Part shown: in pieces, positions 1 through 9,735 of the stretch
Position numbering within the stretch: position 1 is the first letter of the stretch
Layout of the letters: the number at the start of each line of letters is the position of its first letter
NCBI GenBank assembly: GCA_030704615.1
Contig: CM060731.1
Location: forward strand, 83,062,756 to 83,126,755
Length of the DNA: 64,000 nt
DNA from: Takakia lepidozioides
Taxonomy: Eukaryota > Streptophyta > Takakiopsida > Takakiales > Takakiaceae
Reading direction: 5' to 3'
Notes under the pieces: generated by a model
The model's input: only the letters and a program-made list of their open reading frames with translations
What the model was told of the DNA's origin: nothing
Databases searched by the model: none
Made by a program: the position numbers and the translations under genes

Positions 1-2929
1 TAATATCTTCTTTGAGTTCCCTCCTCGGGCGGACTACTCGAGGGCGTCCGGAATGTTGACAGATATGGATAGAAAACATGACGGTCATCCTTGGTGCGTT
101 ACCAAAACCACCAGCATGAAGATGCTTGATGGTGTGCGGGTGCGCTACGTTGTTTGTGCGGGCGCGTTGCGGTGTTTCTCCCCAACTTGCTTCCACTTTA
201 AATCCAGAGGTCACAGGAACGAGACCGATTGGACAGGCACAGCTCACCAACCATTTCGAGCTCAGGAGAAGGTTCCGAACTCCACATTTAAGTGTGCGCA
301 TTGCAAAGAACCACCACACTGCATGTCTGTTTGTAATGCCAAGCAGTTCTATGTGTTGCACCGTTTCCCTGACCTCACCCGAGCTTGCATACACGTTGGT
401 TCCCATTGTCACAAATTGGCGAGGGGGAACTCGCGGGAGGCTGCCCACGAAGCAGAGCAGCTCGTTCAGGAGGAGGTTAAGTTGAGACCGGGTGCCAAAC
501 CCAAACAGATACAGCTCCAAGCCGCCATAAGATGGCATTGGCCAGAATTATGTCGGAAGACGGCTCCGATAGAGTTCCTCTCGACGAGAAGGAAATGGAG
601 GCATTGCTGGAGTCGGTGTCCCACGTATGTTCACCGAATGTCCGAAACCACATTGTCTCATGCAAACAGAAAATTGGGCGTGGCTCGGATATGCACTCCA
701 TTCTGGAGGTGAAGCGACGATGTGGATATGACTACATTCATGGAAGTAGGTTTCCAGGACAAGGGACTGAGGCAGATCGTTGTTTCGTATTCAAAATGTC
801 CACGTGTGGACCTGGCAGTGGCGTCGAACTGGTCGACAGGATGACGAGTGGGAACTTGTCAAACAGTTGGGTCATGTTCGACCATATCAAGCGAATTACA
901 AATCACCAGTGGGTGACAATGGGTGCACATGTCTACGACACCCACTGCAGGATGCTAATGACAATTGCTATTTGTGAGATGAAAGGAGAGGACACACAAT
1001 CGGAGATGCTTCTTTGGCAGGGAATAAACGAACAGATGGCCAAGGCGGGATTGCCCCTCCCAATTTCCGTGGTTTCATGGCGGACAACGCACAAGCAAAT
1101 TGGGCTGCCATCCGAAGGGTGTACGGGCAAGACCCCAATGTTCCCATGGAAGGCAAGGAGAGATCTTGTGGGTTCCATTTTCTGCAGAGCCTTTCGCAGT
1201 ACACAACCAGGCTCGTGGCGCCAGATTTCAGAGAGGAGCACCGTTCCATGTGCCTTGCGTGGAAGCGCGCTCCCACCTTGGATGATGCAGAGACACAGTT
1301 TGCATGCATACGGGCTTGGTGGACATCGTCAGGTGCTGTAAGGAAATCAGACGAAGGAGCAATGGTCAGTTGGCTAGCATGGTGGCATTATCGTTTCCTC
1401 CAGTTCGGCGACTATATGCGGGAGGTGAGTTGCACGAATTCGCGTCCCGTTGGATATTATTCTTGGCCATATTTGTAACTTGCTTGTAACCTCAACATGT
1501 GCTTGTGCAGGAAATGTGTCTCGACTCCGACACCGACATGCCCACGACAAACATGGCCGAATCAGTGCACTCTTCCTGGCGTGCCTCCTCTGCGGCGCAT
1601 CTGGTGGACATCCTCACTGCCACAACGGAGGACATTGTGAGGTCAATTATGCAGCAATGCAGGTACAACGAGTTCTTGAAAGGGAAACAGTGGGGCTTGG
1701 GGCCGGACAGGCAGGAAATGCTGATGCGGACTGCCTCCAGATCGAAGAATCCTCGGAAGTGGGCGGCGGCCTTGCGAGAGGGCCTTCGGGACACGCCATT
1801 GCTGCGAAGAGGCCAACATTTGGAAGGAGATGTTCATACCCGTCCAGTGAGACGAAGACTTGACGAGGCACCTGGCGGAGAAGAGGATTCATGGCGAGCT
1901 GACAAGAATATTCGCACGCTCCCTCGTGGTCCGGTGATGTTGTCCGAGGAGGTCTCGTCGAGCACCGGAAGTCCTGCACGTTCAAGATCGCCATCTCCTT
2001 TGAGCACAGGGCGCGTGCCCCGGCAACATAACGAGCCATCTGTAGTAAAGCAATACAACATTCCCATTGTGGAGACAAGAGTGTCGGAGTCACAGTGGAG
2101 AATTGCGAGGACATTGCCGGCATTTCGAGGGAAGTGTTGCGCCATCCGGGTGGATACGAGAGCACGCTGTGGTGAGATGATTCGGAGGAACCCACACGGT
2201 GCTGTACCTGCACTTTGTTTCAGCGGCAGATTTTTGACTCCCACATTTGCTCACGCCACAACGCAGACATTTTGGTTCTGTAGGCACGACATAATGACCT
2301 GTGTATTTGGCAAGCCCAAGTACGGGATTCAGGGAATGCCGGAGCCTCCGGGCGTCTGGCCTGTTGCACCGGGTTGCAGCCTCTCTCAGAATGAGGCGGA
2401 TGCTCTATCTGCAGCAGGATTTCGAATGGTGCAACGCACAGACATCCCGGCCCACGCATTTCCGGTTCCTCAGACCCAGCCATTGCAGACTGCTCGGTCC
2501 AGTAGAGACGGATTGGACAATTCTGCACATCCCACAATGCGATTCGGAAGAGTGAAGAGACGACACCCTCCCAACAAGTTGAATGAGACTCGGATTGCCA
2601 ATGCTCTTGGGATGGCTTGCACTATTCAGAGCTCCGTGGACGTACCCCCACCCGGCCTTGGGCGTGTGTATCGGATGGCAACGGCCGGCTCGGCTGTACG
2701 CGACGATGTATACACAATTACGATTGGAGTGGAGCCGACTTGCAACTGTACGGACTTCTCGTTGATGGAAGCAAAGAAGGGTTCGAAGTATTATCCGTGC
2801 AAGCATCTGTATTACATTTACCTGAAGAGGTTGAGGATGAACGTGACTATTGATGACTTTATTCATGCACCGGCGTTGAGCGTGAACGAGCTGCACAAAC
2901 TCCTCCTTAGGGATTCCAGAAATCATTGA
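1..2929 (+). pseudogene. DDE/SWIM-finger transposase (MULE-like), copy 1, frameshifted
   Basis: Transposase-like gene running in from the window edge. The coding signal changes frame near 525-532 and again near 1062, so it is broken at least twice. Candidate DDE residues: Asp in WVMFDHIKR (about 870-895), Asp in FMADNAQANW (about 1076-1105) and Glu in NMAESVHSSW (about 1551-1580). A C-terminal SWIM zinc finger (CNC then CKH, 2741-2806) precedes the stop. A GT-AG intron at 1425-1510 joins MRE to EMCLD in phase. The SWIM finger and DDE layout resemble MULE/FAR1-type transposases; the DDE assignment is inference. A homologous copy lies at 30726-34437 on the other strand and a third fragment at 14190-15290, so this is a dispersed family. 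No terminal inverted repeats were identified. Confidence 0.7.
1425..1510 (+). other. GT-AG intron in transposase copy 1
   Basis: The 86-nt interval starts GTGAGT and ends TTGTGCAG. It separates two reading frames that align continuously with copy 2 of the same family. Splicing is phase 0 (GAG | GAA). The corresponding intron of copy 2 is about 770 bp because it is filled with a palindromic repeat array. Confidence 0.7.
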
Positions 2930-3090
2930 TGGGGCAAACGGAATCCTCCATATGGATATTTTCAAATGCATTTTGCTGTATCAGACTTTTTTTTTGCAGT
3001 GTAATGAAATGCACCCCAAAACTCCTGGAATGAGGCAATATTCCATTCAAACTGAGATCCAACAGAAGCAGTTGTGGGGCCATTTCTGGA

Positions 3091-3320
3091 AAAATGGCGC
3101 CGAATTTCTCTTTTTGGGGCCGAAAACTCGCTAAGTCCCAACATGCACTGGTACCTGTGTTTGGGAAAATGGCGCCGAATTTCTCTTTTGGGGCCGAAAA
3201 CTGGCTAAGTCCCAACATGCACTGGTACCGTGTCTGGAAAAATGGCGCCGAATTTCTCTTTTTTGGGCCGAAAACTGGCTAAGTCCGAACATGCACTGGA
3301 AAAATGGCGCCGAATTACCT
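3091..3320 (+). repeat. Tandem 62-75 bp repeat with GGCGCC core
   Basis: Units begin AAAATGGCGCCGAATT at about 3091, 3166, 3238 and 3300; the last is partial. Each full unit continues through a GGGCCGAAAACTGGCTAAG-like stretch to CATGCACTGG. Unit length falls from 75 to 62 bp. Inverted versions of the core (AATTCGGCGCCAT-like) follow at 3345-3450, giving an inverted-repeat organisation. Confidence 0.85.
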
Positions 3321-3339
3321 GTCATGAGGGGACCTATAG

Positions 3340-3450
3340 CCGTGGAATTCGGCACCATTTTTCGCCAGAGAGACCTATTGCCGCGAAATACGTCGCCGTT
3401 TTTTCAGGTTACGGACCCTATTACCGCGAAATTCGGCGCCATATTTGCAC
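3340..3450 (+). repeat. Inverted copies of the GGCGCC repeat core
   Basis: Three motifs (GAATTCGGCACCATTTTT near 3347, GAAATACGTCGCCGTTTTTT near 3385, GAAATTCGGCGCCATATTT near 3427) are reverse complements of the core of the preceding tandem array, spaced about 40 bp apart. The arrangement could fold back on the array. No coding potential is seen. Confidence 0.6.
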
Positions 3451-3637
3451 ATGTCGCTGGGAATTGGCATGAGCGGAAGACGAAATTTCATGAGCACAAC
3501 TGTCAAAAGTGCAATTTTTCCTTCAAGGGGCCGAATAATATATATTTTTTTCCTGACACATTGCATTAAATTATTGTTTTTTATTGTTTTTTATTTTCGA
3601 AATTTGTACTTCTGCTCATGAAAACCGATTGTGTTAC

Positions 3638-3687
3638 TACTCTGCTCATGCCGCTCATGCCGCTCATGCCGCTCATGCTCATGAAAT
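3638..3687 (+). repeat. 9-bp tandem repeat GCTCATGCC
   Basis: About four head-to-tail copies of GCTCATGCC sit at the point where similarity of the adjacent truncated LTR stops. It may mark the junction that cut the LTR. Confidence 0.8.
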
Positions 3688-3689
3688 AG

Positions 3690-3949
3690 CAAACCTCGTG
3701 TTGGCTGTGATGGCTGTGTCGGGCTGTGACGAGCTGTGCTGACTGTGTCTGGCTGTGTCGGCTGTGACTGATTGTGACTTTGCAGCTGTGACGGCTATGA
3801 CGGGCTGTGTTGGCTGTGACGGGCTGTGTAACCCCCTCTACAGTGCGCTGCTGTCACCCCTAGGCTCCTGTTGGTCTCAGTCTGTGCTAAAATTAAGGGT
3901 ATCCTACAGATCCCGTATAAGTGTCTAAGTCCCAGACAGTCCTCTAACA
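3690..3949 (-). repeat. 3' LTR, truncated
   Basis: It starts (minus strand) TGTTAGAGGACTGTCTGGG, matching the 5' LTR at 13758 and the LTR fragments at 34489 and 37776. Similarity ends after the CTGTG minisatellite at about 3690, where the 9-bp repeat begins. About 260 of roughly 995 bp remain. Confidence 0.8.
3700..3837 (+). repeat. CTGTG minisatellite in the LTR
   Basis: Degenerate 8-11 bp units of the type GGCTGTGTC / GGCTGTGAC. Similar arrays occur at 8215-8400, 13400-13640, 34610-34820 and 37895-38155; all but the one at 8215 lie inside copies of the same LTR. Confidence 0.85.
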
Positions 3950-3968
3950 TTACCCCTTCCCTTCTCAA
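3950..3968 (-). other. Candidate polypurine tract
   Basis: On the minus strand the bases just before the 3' LTR read GAGAAGGGAAGGGGTAA, purine-rich and directly followed by TGTTAG. This is the expected position of the plus-strand primer in an LTR retrotransposon. Confidence 0.65.
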
Positions 3969-3980
3969 AAAGCCGTGTCC

Positions 3981-6508
3981 TCACGGTTTACTGATTGCGA
4001 TTAGCAAACTTTGTGAGTGAGCACCTTTCTGACGTTGAGAGTTTCGTGGCGGACTGTGTGTACGAGCCCGAGGTCTGTCTCTGGTTGACGGAGATGTTTG
4101 AACACTACCTGGATAAGTGAGGCCCTCTGGAGGCTGATATCGAGGTAACCTTTCAGGCATAGGAGACCCCCGTCGCTTCTTCTCTGCCATCTGAATTGCA
4201 TAGTCTTCTCCCATGTCAAAAGAATTGGTGAAGAAACAGTTTGTATCAGAATCCTCATCGCCTCTCAGGTGTTTTAATTTTCGAACTTTTTGTGGAATCC
4301 TCTGGGGCATACAATGTTGTCCTACCATGTCTGGAAGTTTATATTTTACAACTTGGTGTAACCGCTGAACAGCAAAATGGTGTAGACACTGAGCTCCTTG
4401 TCTGTCCAGGTGAGTGGGGTGGGGTTACCAATTCTTGTGCAGCGTGCAAGTATTTCCATGCCACATGTCCCTTATAAAAATATCATCAATGCCAAATTTC
4501 TGTGTTGACAAATTGTTCCAGGCCGCTTGAAACCATGAACGAATTTGAGAATCTTTTTGCATCATAACTTTTGCCTCATATAGGTACATATGAGGTGGCA
4601 CTGAAGGTAAGATCCAATGATCCCCACTGGAATAACTCAGAAAGCGCGCTTGCATCTTTTGTTGCTCAATGTGATAACGTACCAGAAAACAAGCAGCGTA
4701 GTATAACCCGCATCCCATGACAATACTTGCTACCTCCTTGGTCTGGGTATAAATGAATCCATGTACAACTTGGAAAGCAATTAATTCCCTCAACATGGTA
4801 CCTGCTTCGTGCCAGTACTGTGCAAAGTGATGATCCTCAATTGGTCGATTGTTCGGAAGAACTTTAGTCCTAGTTGCCACTGGCACCAAATGCGCATGAT
4901 TTGGTAGTAATGTGCGAATGACTGCGGAGGACTAAATTCTTTCCAAGCCAAATCCAACATGATGGGAATTTGGTTGAAGGGCATAATCATAGCCCTACTG
5001 TACTCCCTTGCAGCTGGAGTTTTAGGTGGGTTAAAAGCAGCATTGCCCCCATACCTCAGGCTGTGGTGGCTGTGGTGTGGTTGTAGTAACAACAAGTTCA
5101 GCTACTGGTACAGTGACTTGTTGTGGTGTTGGTGGTACTGGCTCTTGTATCATTGGCATTTCCTGCACCTCCTGTGAAGACTGAAAAGCCAAAGTTCTGG
5201 CTTGTAAATAAGAAGCCATTAGCTGTTCCTGAGGGATATAGACTCTTTTGTCGATGTTTGAAGTGAGGTCCTCCACTTGAGTCTGCAGTCCGTCTAAATC
5301 CTCCTGTAACTCTGCTATCCTACTATAGACATTGTCTATAGTAGTTGTGGCAATGTTCTGCACTTGCAGTCTGAGCTCATTCATCTCGCTTTGGGTGCTT
5401 TGCCCTCCATTGGCCCTTGTGCTAACCAGACCTGCATAAGGCTGTTATCCACCAAGTTGCTTGTGGTTCCTCTGAGAGTGTGCTCCTCTTTGTGTTTGTA
5501 CACTTCTAACTGCTATTGTAAAGCCTCCATATGCTTCGCATGAGGTTCAACCAAATTCGCATAGGCAGCAGCCAGATTATTGGCTTCCTTCCAAGTTTTG
5601 TTAGCCACAGAGAGTTCATTTCTATTGGTCATGACCGTTTGTTGCAACTCCAGGATGTGCCTCTCTTGGTCAGCTTCAACCTGCCTGTATTGCTTGAAAG
5701 TATCCTCATTGCGACAGATTGTATTCTTCATGTCGACAATGAGTTTCATTTGCTCAACATTCTCTGCTTCTGCCTTCATACTTTTTCCGCTTGACTGTTT
5801 ATTTCTATTGTAGATTGGTCAAGCATAGTTGTGAGTGTAGCACATTGGATGGCCATTCTGTCATGCACTGTCTGCAACTCAGTATGTAGTGCATTTACTT
5901 GTTGCAACTTGCTTTCATGCTTCACCTGCATTTGGTATAGCTGTTGCTTATGTGCTTCGTGCAACTGGTCTTGCGCGAGGCCTGCCTCAATCAATTGTTC
6001 CTTGGCCAATTACAGAGCCGCTTCTGTATTTTCCAAGTCCTGCTGCATCTTGCGAGTGACCTCCTCATCGACCTTGTTTGCACACTCAGTGGCTAGTTGA
6101 GCCTCAAATCCTTCCTGAGTTCCTCTCTCAAGGCTGTCAATTGGGTAGTTGGAACATGGGATTTGACATAAGTCCCAACAAATTAAGTGTCCTGCCTATG
6201 GAACTCATCAGCATTGTCTGTTGAGGGTCATCATGGTGAGGTTGCTGTTGTTCCTCCTGATCCTCAACAGTGTGATGTCTCACAAACCATTCAGGCCATT
6301 GTCCCACCGGATTTTCTTCCTGAACCAATTCATCCATGACCGGTGCTGCAGTGTCTTGACATTCTACCTGTGGTACCTCCCACACAGGTGTGTGTATTAT
6401 ATGCACCTCAGGATTTCCCTTGGGCAACTGTTGCACCTCTGGAATCTCTGTCTCCTTGACCAGACCAGAATATTCATAGAGAAGGTCCCCCTTCTCAATT
6501 TCTGCCAC
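3981..6508 (-). pseudogene. Extra ORF region downstream of integrase, broken, coiled-coil rich
   Basis: A series of minus-strand open segments (6508-6137, 6009-5776, 5779-5513, 5384-5031, 4889-4425, 4328-3981) in changing frames looks like the decayed continuation of the tail ORF at 6532-8215. The segments at 6009-5513 and 5384-5200 are rich in Gln, Glu, Lys and Leu with heptad-like spacing, suggesting coiled coils. A Pro/Thr/Val-rich stretch follows at 5200-5050. The 4889-4425 segment looks globular, with Trp- and Tyr-rich stretches. I do not recognise the family. Its place between integrase and the polypurine tract is where some plant Gypsy lineages keep an extra gene (env-like in Athila), but no signal peptide or membrane anchor was evident. 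Confidence 0.5.
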
Positions 6509-6531
6509 TATCTGTTCTGTAGTTGGAATAT

Positions 6532-8215
6532 CTAACCCTTCTTTTCCAAATCAATTATTTCTGGTGGCACTTCATGGGCAACTTGTGGTAACCTTGTGAC
6601 AAGCCGATCAGCTGGCTGTGATGGCTGTGATGCTGAAGTAACTTCCTCTTCCCTCTCTGAAGGTCCTGCTTCCAGTAATAGCAGTTCTCTGTGCTGCTGT
6701 GCCCCTTCCTGCACATGAGCTTGGGAAACATTATCATGCGGAATCCGTGAAGCCAGTGGATCTGCCATTATAGTCTTTCCCCGTCTCTGCCTCTTAGTCT
6801 CGGGTTGCCCTGCTAGTCCACCCTCACTGTGTGAAGAGCCTTGCTCTTCCATTGCAGTGGTTTCTGGCTCAAACACTCCCATCTCCTTTCTTTCTTGCGC
6901 ATCAAGTATGCCAGAATCAAGAATTATTTGAGCAATGATTGGGCCAGACATTATGATAGGAGACTTTGCGGTAGTACCTTGTAGTCTTTTCATCTCCTCC
7001 ACCAGTGCGTTGTACATTATGTCCGCCCATTCTACCTCTTGTCCTTTCAGGGCTTTGAGTATTTCCTCCGTGAAGGATCTCTTCAAATACTGTTGGTTCT
7101 GTTTCATGGCAATCAGAACGTTCAATACCTGGCCTACTTCCTTTAGCCCTGGGTACACGGCCTTGGTACAAGCATAACCCTGAGTTTTAAATAAACTCCC
7201 TTCTTGGAATAAGTCCCCTATTTGCAGTCTTGCCCTGTGCTCCTCCACATGCACCTGACCTGCTGGCAATCGAAACAATTGCTGGAGGTATAGGGGAGTA
7301 ATTACTAATTCAAATCCCTTCACCGTTGTTGTTCCTGTCCTTGGCTCAAAGTTCTGCAAAAATTGTAACATGTATTGTCTATGGTGTAATGTCCAATCTA
7401 TGCTTTGCAATCCTTGCAATCTCAGCTCCTTCAGTATCTGTATCGCCTGTGGGGTAGCAATCGTTTGTTTCTGCAGAATTGTGGTGCTCTTCACCCTGAT
7501 TTCCTCCATTCTTCTCACTCTCTTCATTCTAGACTCACAGAAATGTTTTGGCTGTAACAACTGAAGAAATGTCTGTAGTGCACAAAGCATAAACGTATGG
7601 TTGCCACAAAAAGCTATGGGTAATTTCTTGTAAGCCTGTGGGGCTTGCAAGCATCGCTCAAGAGAAAAGATTCGCTCTGTTGTTTCGTCCCTATGCCACT
7701 GCGTAAGTAGTATTGCAAGCGTATAGTCTGTTAGTTCCTCCATAGTTTTCAAGCTATAGCATTGATGGTCTGTCCTGTCGAGACGCCTGTTACTCAGAAC
7801 GACGCCGCCTCTTGCGCTTAATTTCCCTCCAATTTCTTGATCCTTTCTCTGGCTTTCTATTGGCTCTAACCATTGTGACTTGATTTTAGATTTCATTTTC
7901 TTTAGTGGACTTTCCCTGCTGGATAGTCCACTAGGATCAGACATGTGGCAAGAATTTTGCTTTTCTGTACTTGCCGCTTGTTCCGTTCCCCTTTTTCCGT
8001 ATTCATTAATGGGCCCGCCTTTCATCCATTTTGACGGCCGTTCTTGTCCTCTTTCTTTATGACACCTGTTCTTGCACTTCCTTCTCAGCTGTGTGTCGCG
8101 CCCTGACTTCCACGTGTCTATTTTTAAACTGGTTTCCGTCTTTTCTTCCGTCAGCCATTTTCCTGAAGTTATTGTGCGCCCACCTGTCACTGATTCTATG
8201 GATCGTGTAATCCTA
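6532..8215 (-). CDS. Long tail ORF after integrase, unknown function
   Basis: An open frame of about 560 residues continues from the end of the integrase frame through the minisatellite-coded segment (8400-8215) and ends with a stop at 6532. A Lys/Arg-rich stretch (about 8150-7850) precedes a more globular region (about 7760-6900) rich in Leu and Gln. That region contains ELVITPLYLQQLFRLPAGQ near 7290, loosely like the gag-like or plant-mobile-domain ORFs of plant retrotransposons; this is a weak impression. The C-terminus is acidic and Ser/Glu/Pro-rich. The open length in an otherwise decaying element suggests a real coding gene of the retrotransposon. Confidence 0.5.
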
Positions 8216-8405
8216 GTAGGCTGTGTTGAGCTGTGACATGCTGTGTCATATTGTGGTACGCTGTGATAGGCTGTGATGCACTGTGGTAAGCTGTGATAGG
8301 CTGTGACACGCTGTGGTAGGTTGTGATAGGCTGTGTCACGTCGTGATGGGCTGTGATAGGCTGTGTTTCGCCTTGATGGGCTGTGATAGGCTGTGTCACG
8401 CTTGT
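8215..8405 (-). repeat. In-frame minisatellite coding TAYHS repeats
   Basis: About nine 20-bp units of the type GGCTGTGATAGGCTGTGTCAC. On the minus strand they translate as repeated DTAYHS / VTAYHS / SPSRR blocks that keep the frame open between the integrase C-terminus and the tail ORF. The units resemble the minisatellite inside the element's own LTR. Confidence 0.8.
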
Positions 8406-8559
8406 TTTGCCCGCCTTGGTCATATATGCTCGGCCTAGCAACAAGTGCTCCATACTCCGTTCGTAATACTGGTGCAGCCCGCGACTGCTCTTGCGTTTCA
8501 ACATGCAAGTCATGCTGCAAGGGTTTGTCATGGATACCACTGTATCCCTTTAACTTATT

Positions 8560-9735
8560 GGCATTGACTCTTCCCAGCATTTCTTTGTTAATGGTTTGTA
8601 ACATGGCGGTGTTGTTATCATACATCTTTTGTATGACATAAGGTCCTTTCCATGGTGATTTAAGCTTAGAAGCTTTAATCTTTCTTTCTTCTGCAACCAT
8701 AGAACCAAATCCCCCGTCTTAAAAGTCTTTAACTTGCCTTCATCAAACTGTTCCTTTCTCTTCATCTGAATTCTGGTCATATTATCAGCTGCATCAGCAC
8801 ATACTTCTTCCACATGATATAATTCATGTTTCCTGACCTTAATGGAATCTTGCAATTCCATTCTCTTTCCCCACTCCGTTCTCATGGTAGGTAACAGGAA
8901 TTCCACTGGAAGTAAGGCTCCATACCATAAACTAATTGGAATGGTGTATACTTAGTGGTGACTTTATATGAAGTCCTGTATGACCACAAAGCTATCAACA
9001 GCTTTGTATCCCAATCCGTTCTGTTTGCATTGACTATCTTAGCCAAGATAGTACATAGTATTTTGTTGGTAGCCTCTGCCTGCCCATTACCATGTGGGTA
9101 ATATGTTGTACTCTTTCTATGCACAATCATGAACTCTTTAGTCAACAACTCAATGGTCTCATTCATGAAGTGACTTCCCTGATCACTAATAATTTCTAAG
9201 GGACAGCCAAATCGTGTAAGTATGTTCTCATACAGGAACCTTGCTGTGGACTTGGCTATGTTGTCCCTCAAAGCTTTAGCTTCCACCCACTTCGTAGTAT
9301 AATCAGTGGCTGTAATTATGTACATGTTCCGTGTATTCTTGGCTGGTGGGTTAATTGGTCCAACAAAGTCTAGTCCCCATTTCTGAAATGGTTCCGTAGG
9401 CATTGTAGGATGCAAGGCCATCCTTCCAGATCTCTGCAAAGGTCCTAGCCTCTGACATTCATCACAACTCTGACAATACTCGTGTACATCTTTGAACAAA
9501 GTAGGCCACCAGTAACCTGCAAGTAGTATCTTCCTACTGGTAGTCTCTTCTCCAAAATGACCTCCAGCCACTCCTTTATGAACTTCCTCCAAAACTTTAT
9601 TTACTTCATGGTGGTACAAGCATCGTTTTAGTACTCCATCAGGTCCTAGCTTATACATTCTGCTTCCTACCATAGTATAAGGTAAAGCTTTGATAGCGAT
9701 TCTCTTCCTCTGCTCCTTACCATAACTAGGTGGGC
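8560..9735 (-). pseudogene. Ty3/Gypsy integrase, two frameshifts
   Basis: Integrase that inserts retrotransposon cDNA. The HHCC zinc domain (HHEVNKVLEEVHKG, then CQSCDEC) lies at about 9620-9450. The DDE core follows: Asp in GLDFVGPI (about 9375), Asp in EIISDQGSHF (about 9185) and Glu in NGQAEATNKIL (about 9070). A GPY/F-like C-terminal domain (SPWKGPYVI) lies near 8655. The frame changes near 8905 and near 8695, so the chain is broken twice. Upstream of the first Met at 9673 the frame stays open to about 9735, where the gag sequence is joined directly. Confidence 0.85.

Noticed and set aside
3630-3840. CRISPR array
   Set aside because: Units are 8-11 bp, degenerate and contiguous with no unique spacers, in eukaryotic DNA; this is a minisatellite.
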